Below, piece after piece: positions 50,900 to 59,146 of a DNA stretch of 64,000 nucleotides (the first letter of the stretch is position 1; each line of letters starts with the position of its first letter). Source of the stretch: Streptomyces lydicus (GTDB lineage Bacteria > Actinomycetota > Actinomycetes > Streptomycetales > Streptomycetaceae). The stretch spans positions 7,750,001 through 7,814,000 of the forward strand of contig NZ_RDTE01000003.1 of the NCBI RefSeq assembly GCF_004125265.1. Reading direction: 5' to 3'. The translations under genes were made by a program, and so were the position numbers. Under the pieces are notes generated by a model, which saw nothing but the letters and a program-made list of their open reading frames with translations, was not told the origin of the DNA and did not search any database.

Positions 50900-52435
50900 T
50901 TATCCCGCCGAGCCGTCCTCGGCCAGCCAGCCGAAGCTGCGCTCCACGGCCCGGCGCCAGTTGGCGAACTCGCGGTCGCGGATCCGCGGGTCCATCCGCG
51001 GTGTCCACTGCGTGTCCCGCTTCCAGTGGGACCGCAGCTCGTCGAGATCCTGCCAGACACCGGTCGCCAGACCTGCCGCGTACGCCGCTCCCAGACAGGT
51101 GGTCTCCGAGATCACCGGCCGGATCACCGGTACGTCCAGCACATCCGCCTGATGCTGCATCAGCAGATGGTTGGCGGTCATCCCCCCGTCGACCTTGAGC
51201 TGGGTGATCCGCACACCCGAATCCTGGAACATGGCGTCCACCACCTCCCGGGTCTGCCAGCTGGTCGCCTCCAGTACGGCGCGCGCCAGATGCGCCTTGG
51301 TGACGAACCCGGTCAGACCGGTGATCACGCCACGTGCGTCGGAACGCCAGTAGGGCGCGAACAGACCGGAGAACGCCGGTACGACATACGCCCCGCCGTT
51401 GTCCGGAACGCTCGCCGCCAGCGACTCGATCTCCTCGGCCGACGCGATGATGCCCAGCTGGTCGCGGAACCACTGCACCAGCGAGCCGGTGACGGCGATG
51501 GACCCCTCCAGACAGTAGACCGGCGGCTCGCCGGCGAGCTGGTAGCCCATCGTCGTCAGCAGCCCGTTCTTGGACGGGACCGGGCGGTTTCCGGTGTTCA
51601 GCAGCAGGAACGAGCCGGTGCCGTAGGTGTTCTTGGCCTCGCCGACTCCGTAGCAGGTCTGGCCGAAGACGGCCGCCTGCTGGTCGCCGAGGGCGGACGC
51701 CACCGGCACGCCGTGCAGTTGCCCCACGGCCGTGCCGTACACCTCGGCCGACGGCCTGATCTCCGGCAGCATCGCGGCCGGTACCTTCATCGCCGACAGG
51801 ATCGCCGGATCCCACTGCAGGGTGGCGAGGTTCATCAGCATCGTGCGGCCCGCGTTGGTCACATCGGTGACATGTACCCCGCCGTCGGTGCCACCGGTCA
51901 GATTCCAGATCAGCCAGGAGTCGATGGTGCCGAACGCGATCTCGCCGCGCTCGGCACGGGCCCGCAGCCCCGGCACCTCGTCCAGCAGCCAGGCGGCCTT
52001 CGGCCCGGAGAAGTAGCTGGCCAGCGGGAGCCCGGTGGCCTCACGGAAGCGGTCCTGGCCGTCCGCGCCGCCCAGTTCCGCGCACAGCTGGGAGGTACGG
52101 GTGTCCTGCCAGACGATCGCGTGGTGCACCGGCCTGCCGGTGACCCGGTCCCACAGGACCGTGGTCTCCCGCTGGTTGGTGATGCCCAGCGCGCTGAGCT
52201 GATCCGCGCGCAGCCCCGCCCCGGCGAGCGCGCCCGCCACCACGGCCTGCACCTTCGACCAGATCTCGGTGGCATCGTGCTCCACCCAGCCCGGCCGGGG
52301 GAAGATCTGCCGGTGCTCGCGCTGGTCGACGGCGACGATCGCCCCGTCGTGGTCGAAGATGATGCAGCGGCTGGAGGTGGTGCCCTGGTCGATCGCGGCT
52401 ACGTACTTCTCGGTCTTCCCGGTTCGCTCCGTCAT
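50900..52435 (-). CDS. glpK: Glycerol kinase
   Basis: This 511-residue FGGY-family kinase phosphorylates glycerol to glycerol 3-phosphate. Motifs are the N-terminal AAIDQGTTSSRCIIFD, LGITNQRETTVLWD, VWQDTR, and ALGDQQAAVFGQTCYGVGEAKNTYGTGSFLLLNTG; FGGY signatures include MLMNLATLQWD and GGMTANHLLMQHQADVL. ATG 52435 follows CAGGAGG at eight bases. It lies 97 bases after glpF in the same direction, forming an uptake-phosphorylation pair. No glpD or GylR-type regulator is in the window. Confidence 0.95.
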   Translation of the reverse strand: MTERTGKTEKYVAAIDQGTTSSRCIIFDHDGAIVAVDQREHRQIFPRPGWVEHDATEIWSKVQAVVAGALAGAGLRADQLSALGITNQRETTVLWDRVTGRPVHHAIVWQDTRTSQLCAELGGADGQDRFREATGLPLASYFSGPKAAWLLDEVPGLRARAERGEIAFGTIDSWLIWNLTGGTDGGVHVTDVTNAGRTMLMNLATLQWDPAILSAMKVPAAMLPEIRPSAEVYGTAVGQLHGVPVASALGDQQAAVFGQTCYGVGEAKNTYGTGSFLLLNTGNRPVPSKNGLLTTMGYQLAGEPPVYCLEGSIAVTGSLVQWFRDQLGIIASAEEIESLAASVPDNGGAYVVPAFSGLFAPYWRSDARGVITGLTGFVTKAHLARAVLEATSWQTREVVDAMFQDSGVRITQLKVDGGMTANHLLMQHQADVLDVPVIRPVISETTCLGAAYAAGLATGVWQDLDELRSHWKRDTQWTPRMDPRIRDREFANWRRAVERSFGWLAEDGSAG

Positions 52436-52532
52436 GCCGTCACGCCTCCTGAAGTCCTGGTGAGTGGGTGCAGCGGGGCCCGGGCCGGCCGGGCGGGCAC
52501 CTCCGGGAGAGGGCGGGTGTCCCAGCGGCGAG

Positions 52533-53300
52533 TCAGAACGCCGTGTTGTAGACCAGGCCGGACAGCACCGCGCCGATCAGCGGCCCGGCCACCGGGATCC
52601 AGGAGTAACTCCAGTCCGAGGAGCCCTTGTTGGGGATCGGCAGCAGCGCGTGCACCAGACGCGGCCCGAGGTCACGGGCGGGGTTGATGGCGTAGCCGGT
52701 GGGCCCGCCCAGCGACAGCCCGATCCCGACGACCAGCAGGGCGACCAGCAGCACATTGATCCCGGAGCCGTAGACGCCCACGTGCTCGCCGGGGACCTGG
52801 CCGATGCCGATACCCGGGTTCCGGCCGAAGAACAGCAGCGGCAGCACCAGACCGATGGTGGCGATGATCTCGGTGACGAGGTTGGCGGCCGGCTTGCGGA
52901 TCTCCGGGCCGGTGGAGAAGATCCCCAGCGTCGGCTGGGCCTTGTCCCGTTCCGCGTTGGCGGCGAACTGCGCGTAGTACAGCGCCCAGGCCAGTACGGC
53001 CCCGATCGCCGCACCGGCCATCTGGGCCAGGATGTACAGCGGCACCTTCGACCACTCGGTGCCGCCCGCGACCGCCGAGCCGAGCGTCACCGCGGGGTTG
53101 AGATGCCCGCCGGACAGCGGCGCCGCGGTGTAGGCGCCGGCCAGTACGCCCATGCCCCAGCCGAAAGCGATCACGACCCAGCCGGCGTCCTTCGCCTTGG
53201 AGTAGTGCAGGGTGACGGCGGCGCACACACCGGCACCGAAGAGTATGAGTATCGCGGTCCCGATCACTTCACCGACGATGATGTCCCCATTGGAATACAT
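52533..53300 (-). CDS. glpF: Glycerol uptake facilitator / MIP-family aquaglyceroporin
   Basis: This 255-residue protein has six membrane spans and the two MIP pore motifs, GGHLNPAVT and GYAINPARDLGPR. The Asp after the second NPAR is typical of glycerol facilitators. ATG 53300 follows AAGGAG; a longer upstream frame is rejected because it lacks a ribosome site and starts with unrelated residues. It lets glycerol diffuse into the cell, where GlpK traps it. Confidence 0.92.
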   Translation of the reverse strand: MYSNGDIIVGEVIGTAILILFGAGVCAAVTLHYSKAKDAGWVVIAFGWGMGVLAGAYTAAPLSGGHLNPAVTLGSAVAGGTEWSKVPLYILAQMAGAAIGAVLAWALYYAQFAANAERDKAQPTLGIFSTGPEIRKPAANLVTEIIATIGLVLPLLFFGRNPGIGIGQVPGEHVGVYGSGINVLLVALLVVGIGLSLGGPTGYAINPARDLGPRLVHALLPIPNKGSSDWSYSWIPVAGPLIGAVLSGLVYNTAF

Positions 53301-53603
53301 GGCGGCTCCTTGGCCCTCGCCCGGGGACGTCCCCCGGTCCTCCGTGCAGGGTGCGTGCCACCGGCGGGCAGCGGACGACCGCTGCCACCCGGCCGGGGTG
53401 CCTGAGTGCGGCGCTGCCGACTGGCATCCGGAAGTGTTCACCGGCGATGAGGGGGCGTCAAGGTCGCGCACAGCGGAGGCTGCTGACGGCCGCCGACGGT
53501 TTCAGACGGCTGCCGACGGGTGGGAGCGGGGCGTGCGTCCCGTCCCCCGCGGGTTCTGGCGCCAGGTGCGTCCACCACGGTCACGGCGTTCCGCACCGCC
53601 GGG
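53301..53603 (-). promoter_or_regulatory. Upstream region of glpF-glpK
   Basis: This 303-base gap lies between the end of the fusion thiolase and glpF. It should hold the glpFK promoter and, if the family pattern holds, an operator for an IclR-type glycerol regulator. Only short repeated GCTG(C)CGACGG units (about 53480-53520) were seen. No coding region is supported. Confidence 0.4.
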
Positions 53604-55517
53604 TCACCGCACCGCGACCACCGCCGACCCGTGCCCGAACAGCCCTTGGTTGGCACTCACCCCCACCCGGGCATCCGCCACCTGCCGCGCGCCCGCCTGC
53701 CCCCGCAACTGCCAGGTCAGCTCGCAGACCTGGGCGATGGCCTGGGCCGGTACCGCCTCCCCGAAGGAGGCCAGACCACCGCTGGCGTTCACCGGCAGCC
53801 GCCCGCCCAGTGCCGTCACTCCGTCCCGCAACAGCTCGGCCGCCTCACCGGCGCCGCACAGCCCCAGGTCCTCGTACCACTCCAACTCCAGCGCGGTGGA
53901 CAGGTCGTAGACCTCGGCCAGGGACAGATCCCCGGGGCCGATCCCGGCCTCCTCGTAGGCGGTGTGCGCGATCGATGCCCGGAAGCCGGTCTCCGGCTCC
54001 GGAACGGCGGCCGCGGAATCGGTGGCGATATCCGGCAGATCGAGTACGGTCCGCGGATATCTCGGGGTGGCGGTGGAGACCGCACGGATCCGCACCGGAT
54101 CCGTGACGCCGTGCCGGCGGGCGAAGTCCATGCTGGTCAGGACCAGTGCGGCGGCGCCGTCGGAGGTGGCGCAGATGTCCAGCAGCCGCAGCGGATCGCA
54201 GACCACGGCCGACGCGGCGACCTCCTGAGCGGTGACCCGCTTGCGGTAGCGGGCGTACGGATTGGCCGCGCCCGCCGCCGAGTTCTTGACCTTCACCTGG
54301 GCGAAGTCGTCGGTCGTCTCGCCGTACAGCGCCATCCGGCGGCGGGCGTACAGCCCGAAGTACGCCGGGTTGGTGGCGCCCAGCACCCGGAACCGCAGCC
54401 AGTCGGGATCGTCGGGCCGGTCACCGCCCGCCGGGGTGAAGAAGCCCTTGGGCGCGGCGTCGGCGCCCACCACCAGGGCGACCTCCGCCATCCCCGAGAG
54501 GATCTGCGCCCGCGCGGCGCCGATGGCCTGCGCGCCGGATGCACAGGCGGCGTAGACGCTGGTCACCCGGGCGCCCTGCCAGCCCAGCGCCTTGGCGAAG
54601 GTCGCGCCCGCCACATAGCCGGGATAGCCGCCGCGTACCGTGTCGGCGCCGACGACGCTCTGCACCGCGCGCCAGTCGAGCCCGGCGTCCGCAAGCGCCT
54701 CCCTGGCCGCCTTCGTGCCGTACTCGACGAAGCTGCGACCCCATTTGCCCCAGGGGTGCATACCGGCGCCCAGTACGGCTACGTCGCCGGGGATGGCCAG
54801 GTCTCCGGCCGCGGCCAGGTCCCCAGTCGCGGTCATGTCCCCAGCTACGGCCAGGTCTTGGGTCGTTCCCATGTGGCCGGGGGCGGTGGTTCCGGGGTTC
54901 CCTGGGCCGCCCCCTACCCGCCGCCCACCCGCGCCCTTGGTTTTTTCCCCGCCGCCCACCCCCCTTCGGGGGGTGGGCGGGTAAGGAGATGCGGTTTCCG
55001 CCCGCGGGCCGTCGCTCGTGGCCTCCTCGGCTACCGTCACGGCCCCCGGACCCCGCCCGCAGGGCCGCCAATGCCACGTCGTCCGGACGTCCCCGTCATC
55101 CCCGTCATCCCCGTCATCCCCCTCGTCCCCGGCGACGGTTCCGGGGACCAGCTCGACCTCCGTGCCCACGCGGAGATCCGCGGCGCTGACGCCGGGCGCA
55201 GCCTGCCCGAGGACCACCATCCGTTCCTCCGCCAGCTCCACGGCGACCAAGGCGTATGGCCGCCACTCGGCCTCCGGATCGGAGACGTAGGGGGAGGGCG
55301 GACGGTAGCGCGCGTCGGTGTAGGACCAGACCGTGCCACGCCGGGACAGCGGCACCTCCGCCAGCTCGTCACCCCCGCACGCGGGGTTGCGGCAGAAGGC
55401 GTCCTCGCGGGGGAAGAACACCGCACCACAGGACCGGCAGCGCGTCCCCAGCAGCCGGAAGCCCGCCGCGTCCTGATCGAACCACCCCGGCACCACCGGT
55501 TTCCGTGTCTGTGCCAC
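53604..55517 (-). CDS. DUF35 zinc-ribbon/OB protein fused to a thiolase-like lipid-transfer protein
   Basis: The 637-residue product combines two functions that are separate genes at 3006-5071. Residues 1-150 hold a DUF35 OB fold with a zinc ribbon (CRSCGAVFFPREDAFCRNPACGG). A low-complexity linker (about 150-245) has a DDGDDGD run and repeated GDLA units. The thiolase domain (about 245-637) begins VAVLGAGMHPWGKWG and contains VYAACASGAQAIGAARA (a likely Cys nucleophile), PVNASGGLASFGEAVPAQ and the C-terminal NQGLFGHGSAVV. GTG 55517 follows GGGAGGG. It probably cleaves an acyl-CoA. It is divergent from the polyamine ABC operon. Confidence 0.85.
   Translation of the reverse strand: MAQTRKPVVPGWFDQDAAGFRLLGTRCRSCGAVFFPREDAFCRNPACGGDELAEVPLSRRGTVWSYTDARYRPPSPYVSDPEAEWRPYALVAVELAEERMVVLGQAAPGVSAADLRVGTEVELVPGTVAGDEGDDGDDGDDGDVRTTWHWRPCGRGPGAVTVAEEATSDGPRAETASPYPPTPRRGVGGGEKTKGAGGRRVGGGPGNPGTTAPGHMGTTQDLAVAGDMTATGDLAAAGDLAIPGDVAVLGAGMHPWGKWGRSFVEYGTKAAREALADAGLDWRAVQSVVGADTVRGGYPGYVAGATFAKALGWQGARVTSVYAACASGAQAIGAARAQILSGMAEVALVVGADAAPKGFFTPAGGDRPDDPDWLRFRVLGATNPAYFGLYARRRMALYGETTDDFAQVKVKNSAAGAANPYARYRKRVTAQEVAASAVVCDPLRLLDICATSDGAAALVLTSMDFARRHGVTDPVRIRAVSTATPRYPRTVLDLPDIATDSAAAVPEPETGFRASIAHTAYEEAGIGPGDLSLAEVYDLSTALELEWYEDLGLCGAGEAAELLRDGVTALGGRLPVNASGGLASFGEAVPAQAIAQVCELTWQLRGQAGARQVADARVGVSANQGLFGHGSAVVAVR
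54795..54866 (-). repeat. 18-bp tandem repeats in the DUF35-thiolase linker
   Basis: Four degenerate 18-base units start at 54795, 54813, 54831 and 54849 (GGCCAGGTCCCCAGTCGC type). They encode the repeated AAAGDL/TATGDL linker. A perfect 13-bp stem (54952-54964 with 54968-54980, loop TTC) lies in the same linker on the N-terminal side. Confidence 0.8.
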
Positions 55518-55545
55518 AGACCCTCCCCGACCGCAGACCGACCAC

Positions 55546-55640
55546 AACGGAACGCAACGCATCGAGACGCATCGAGACGCAACGCAACGAAACGAAACGC
55601 ATCGAGGCGCAACGAAGCGCAAACGGAACAACGGAACGAA
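55546..55640. repeat. AACGC/AACGA and ATCGAGACGC repeat tract
   Basis: This tract is built of irregular five-base AACGC/AACGA units, with ATCGAGACGC twice in tandem (55561-55580). Its GC content is clearly lower than that of its surroundings. It lies upstream of the fusion gene start and next to the 55660-55674 palindrome, so it may alter promoter spacing. Confidence 0.7.
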
Positions 55641-55659
55641 CTGACGGAATCAAAGAAAA

Positions 55660-55674
55660 CTGACGGAACGTCAG
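55660..55674. promoter_or_regulatory. Palindromic operator candidate CTGAC-N5-GTCAG, site 2
   Basis: CTGACGGAACGTCAG is a perfect inverted repeat (six-base arms, loop GAA), with a half copy CTGACGGAA at 55641-55649. It lies between the DUF35-thiolase fusion (start 55517) and potA (start 55754). It shares the CTGAC-N5-GTCAG pattern with the site at 2108-2124. Confidence 0.55.
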
Positions 55675-55753
55675 GAGTGTGACACGCTGCCGCCCCGCAC
55701 GGAACCCCGGTACAGTCGCCGGGCGATCAAGCCGTTCACGAGGGGGAGCGCCC

Positions 55754-56857
55754 GTGACCGAAGCCGCCCGTACCGATGCCCGTCCCGCCCCCGCGGCGGC
55801 CGCGACGCCCGCCGTACGGCTCACCGCCGTCACCAAGGAATTCGGTGCGCTACGTGCCGTCGACGGCGCCGGGCTCACCATCCGGGAAGGCGAGTTCTTC
55901 TCCCTCCTCGGCCCCTCCGGCTCGGGCAAGACCACCCTGCTGCGCCTGATCGCCGGCTTCGAACGGCCCACTTCGGGCCGCATCGAACTCGCCGGGAGGG
56001 ACGTCACCGCGCTTCCGCCCAGCCGCCGCGACGTCCACACCGTCTTCCAGGACTACGCGCTCTTCCCCCATATGACCGTCGAGCAGAACGTCGCCTACGC
56101 GCTCACCGTCGCCGGCGTGCGCAAACCCGAACGCCTCGCCCGCGCCCGTGCGGCCCTGCGCACCGTACGCCTCGACGACCACGGCCCGCGCCGGCCCGAC
56201 CAGCTCTCCGGCGGTCAGCGCCAGCGCGTAGCCCTGGCCCGCGCCCTGATCGACGACCCCGGGCTGCTGTTGCTCGACGAACCCCTCGCCGCGCTCGACC
56301 TCCAGCTGCGGCAGGAGATGCAGCGGGAACTCCAGCGCATCCAGCGCGCCACCGGCGTCACCTTCCTCCTCGTCACCCACGATCAGGAGGAGGCGCTGAC
56401 GCTCAGCGACCGCCTCGCCGTGCTCGACCGCGGCCTTATCGTGCAGACCGGCTCGCCGCTGGAGATCTACGACCGTCCTGCCACCGCGTTCGTCGCGGGC
56501 TTCATCGGCACCACCAATCTGCTGCGCGACCAGACCGCGGTCCGTGTGATCGGCGCCCCGGGCACGTACAGCCTCCGCCCCGAGCGGATCCGGATCCTCA
56601 CTCCGGACGGCCCGAACGCCGGCCCGAACGGCGGCCCGGACGGCGCCCCGGGGCCGGGGGAGCGGTGTGTCCCCGGCAGGATCACCGAGATCGCGCACGT
56701 CGGCGCCCACACGCGCGTGGTGGTCCGCCTCGACGCAGGCGACGACCAGCTCACCGTCGTACGGCTGAACGCCACGGACCTGCCGGACGCCGCCCGTCCC
56801 GGCGCCGCCGTCCATCTGCTGTGGAACGCCGCCGACGCCTTTCCCGTGCCTGGCTGA
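55754..56857 (+). CDS. potA: Polyamine-type ABC transporter ATP-binding protein
   Basis: This 367-residue ATPase has Walker A GPSGSGKTT (about residues 53-61), signature LSGGQRQRVALARAL, Walker B LLLLDEPLAALD and a switch His in LLVTHDQEEAL. A C-terminal TOBE-like domain (about 270-367) follows. This layout fits the PotA/iron-spermidine group. GTG 55754 follows GGGGGAG. It starts the operon potA-potD-potB-potC. A 224-base gap with direct repeats follows it. Confidence 0.9.
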   Translation: MTEAARTDARPAPAAAATPAVRLTAVTKEFGALRAVDGAGLTIREGEFFSLLGPSGSGKTTLLRLIAGFERPTSGRIELAGRDVTALPPSRRDVHTVFQDYALFPHMTVEQNVAYALTVAGVRKPERLARARAALRTVRLDDHGPRRPDQLSGGQRQRVALARALIDDPGLLLLDEPLAALDLQLRQEMQRELQRIQRATGVTFLLVTHDQEEALTLSDRLAVLDRGLIVQTGSPLEIYDRPATAFVAGFIGTTNLLRDQTAVRVIGAPGTYSLRPERIRILTPDGPNAGPNGGPDGAPGPGERCVPGRITEIAHVGAHTRVVVRLDAGDDQLTVVRLNATDLPDAARPGAAVHLLWNAADAFPVPG

Positions 56858-56888
56858 AGCCGGCGCCCGGGTGAAGCCGGTGCCCGGG
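56855..56888 (+). repeat. 17-bp tandem direct repeat over the potA stop
   Basis: TGAAGCCGGCGCCCGGG at 56855-56871 and TGAAGCCGGTGCCCGGG at 56872-56888 differ at one base. The first unit supplies the potA stop codon. This looks like replication slippage. Confidence 0.8.
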
Positions 56889-57081
56889 TGAAGGGCCAGC
56901 CCCGCGGCTGAGGCCGATTCCCCAGCTCAGGCCGCCCGCCCCGCCGAGACCGGTGGCCTCTGAGGGTTCGTCATACAACGCACCGGGGCGCATCCCGGTT
57001 CCCCACGCGCTCTGGTGGCAGACGGTCAGCTTCCGGATACTGGCGGGGCTCGACAGCCGTGTGCGACAGCGGGAGTTCACC

Positions 57082-58260
57082 ATGCGCAACGCGAATCCGT
57101 GGAAGGCCGCAGTGGCGGCCGGGGTCCTGGCGCTGGCTGTCGCCTGCGGCTCCGGCGACGGCGGAACGCACGGCGGGAGAGCCGCCGAACAGCAGAGCAT
57201 CGGCAAGGGCGAGGGCCGGGTCGACATCATCGCCTGGGCCGGATACGCCGAGGACGGCTCCAACGACCCCAAGGCCGACTGGGTGCACCCCTTCGAGAGG
57301 CAGACCGGCTGCAAGGTCAACACCAAGACCGCCGGGACCTCCGACGAGATGGTCTCGCTGATGAAGACCGGCCAGTACGACACCGTGTCCGCCTCCGGCG
57401 ACGCCACTTTGCGGCTGATCGCCGCCGGGGACGTGGCGCCCGTCAACACCCGCCTGGTGCCGAACTACCGCGATATCTTCAGCGGCCTGAAGATGCGCCC
57501 GTTCAACTCCAAGGACGGGAAGATGTACGGCATCCCGCACGGCCGCGGCGCCAATCTGCTGATGTACCGCACCGACAAGGTCTCCCCGGCCCCCGACTCC
57601 TGGAAGGCCGTCTTCGACGGCGCGGCGAAGTACGCGGGCAAGGTCACCGCCTACGACTCGCCCATCTACATCGCCGACGCGGCCCTCTACCTGATGAAGA
57701 CCCGTCCCGCACTCGGCATCAAGGATCCGTACGCCCTCGACCGCACCCAACTCGACGCCGCAGTGGCCCTGTTGAAGAAGCAGCGGCAGCAGATCGGCGA
57801 ATACTGGAGCGACTACCAGAAGGAAGTCACCGCCTTCAAGGGCGGCGACAGCGTCCTCGGCACCACATGGCAGGTCATCGCCAACACCGCCGCCGCGGAA
57901 AAGGCCCCCGTCAAGGCCGTCCTCCCCAAGGAGGGAGCCACCGGCTGGTCCGACACCTGGATGGTCTCCGCCAGGGCGGCCCACCCCAACTGCGCCTACA
58001 AGTGGCTCAACTGGATCGTCTCCCCGAAGGTGAACGCCCAGGTCGCCGAGTATTTCGGCGAGGCGCCCGCCAACGCCAAGGCCTGCAAGGAGACCGCCGA
58101 CCCCCGCCACTGCGCCGTCTACCACGCCGATGACGAGGCCTACTACCGCCGCGTCCACTTCTGGACCACCCCCGTCCCGCAGTGCCTCGACGGCCGCAGG
58201 AACGTCACGTGCACCGACTACGCGGAGTGGACCCGCGCCTGGACGGAGATCAAGGGCTGA
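57082..58260 (+). CDS. potD: Polyamine-type ABC transporter substrate-binding lipoprotein
   Basis: This 392-residue protein has a lipoprotein signal with lipobox LAVAC (Cys22) after a hydrophobic stretch. The mature part (VDIIAWAGYAEDGSNDPKADWVHPFERQTGCKV ... YRDIFSGLKMRPFNSKDGKMYGIPHGRG) matches spermidine/putrescine-binding proteins. ATG 57082 follows GGGAG. Several cysteines in the mature part (such as GC, NC, AC, HC) are unusual for this family and may form disulphides outside the cell. The actual ligand is not certain. Confidence 0.88.
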   Translation: MRNANPWKAAVAAGVLALAVACGSGDGGTHGGRAAEQQSIGKGEGRVDIIAWAGYAEDGSNDPKADWVHPFERQTGCKVNTKTAGTSDEMVSLMKTGQYDTVSASGDATLRLIAAGDVAPVNTRLVPNYRDIFSGLKMRPFNSKDGKMYGIPHGRGANLLMYRTDKVSPAPDSWKAVFDGAAKYAGKVTAYDSPIYIADAALYLMKTRPALGIKDPYALDRTQLDAAVALLKKQRQQIGEYWSDYQKEVTAFKGGDSVLGTTWQVIANTAAAEKAPVKAVLPKEGATGWSDTWMVSARAAHPNCAYKWLNWIVSPKVNAQVAEYFGEAPANAKACKETADPRHCAVYHADDEAYYRRVHFWTTPVPQCLDGRRNVTCTDYAEWTRAWTEIKG

Positions 58261-58274
58261 GCGCGGGCGCCCGG

Positions 58275-59123
58275 GTGTCCGCCACGCGCCATGAGCCCCG
58301 AGCCCGCGGCCGGCTCGCCGCGCTCCTCGCCCCGCCCCTCCTGTGGCTGGTCCTCGCCTACCTCGGCTCCCTTGCCGTCCTCCTGCTCTCCGCCTTCTGG
58401 ACCACCGACCCCTTCACCTCGGATGTCGTTCACACCTGGACCACCGACAACTTCCGCGACATCCTCACCACCCCCGTCTACCGCACCGTCGCCCTGCGCA
58501 CCCTCGGTATCGCCGTCGCCGTCACGCTCCTCGACGCCCTGCTCGCGCTGCCGATGGCCTTCTTCATGGCCCGGGTGGCGGCCGGCCGGCTGCGCCGCGC
58601 CCTGCTGGTGGCCGTGCTGACCCCGCTGTGGGCCGGCTATCTGGTCAAGGCGTACGCCTGGCGGGTGATGCTCGGCGAGCACGGCATCGTCAACGCGGCA
58701 CTCGCCCCGCTCGGCCTGCACGGCCCTGGATACGGTACGGCCGCCGTCGTGATCGTGCTCGCCTACCTCTGGCTGCCGTACATGATCCTGCCGATTCACG
58801 CCGCCCTGGAACGGCTGCCCGTCCACCAGCTGGAGGCCTCCGCCGACCTCGGTGCGGGCACCGTACGGACCCTGCGCTCCGTCGTGGCCCCCGCCGTCCG
58901 CCCCGCGCTCCTGGCGGGCTCCGTCTTCACCTTCTCGCTCTCCCTCGGCGACTACCTCACCGTGCAGATCGTCGGCGGCCGCACCCAGCTGCTGGGCAAT
59001 GTCATCGCCTCTCAGGTCACCCTCGATCTGCCGCTCGCGGCGGCGCTCTCCGCGGTCCCGGTCGCCCTCGTTGTCTGCTACCTCGCCGCCGTCCGCCGGG
59101 CCGGCGGACTCGACTCGCTCTGA
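58275..59123 (+). CDS. potB: Polyamine-type ABC transporter permease (PotB-like)
   Basis: This 282-residue membrane protein has six spans and the cytoplasmic EAA-type loop LEASADLGAGTVRTLRSVVAPAVRPALLAG, which docks to the ATPase. GTG 58275 is chosen as it follows the potD stop by 14 bases and leads into the first span (LAALLAPPLLWLVLAYLG). The ribosome site is weak. It pairs with the next permease. Confidence 0.88.
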   Translation: MSATRHEPRARGRLAALLAPPLLWLVLAYLGSLAVLLLSAFWTTDPFTSDVVHTWTTDNFRDILTTPVYRTVALRTLGIAVAVTLLDALLALPMAFFMARVAAGRLRRALLVAVLTPLWAGYLVKAYAWRVMLGEHGIVNAALAPLGLHGPGYGTAAVVIVLAYLWLPYMILPIHAALERLPVHQLEASADLGAGTVRTLRSVVAPAVRPALLAGSVFTFSLSLGDYLTVQIVGGRTQLLGNVIASQVTLDLPLAAALSAVPVALVVCYLAAVRRAGGLDSL

Positions 59124-59146
59124 CCGGAACCGGAGGAGGCAGCCGG

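Noticed and set aside
53520..55682. 720-codon plus-strand open frame
   Set aside because: Antisense shadow of the DUF35-thiolase fusion gene, which has clear domains in the other strand.
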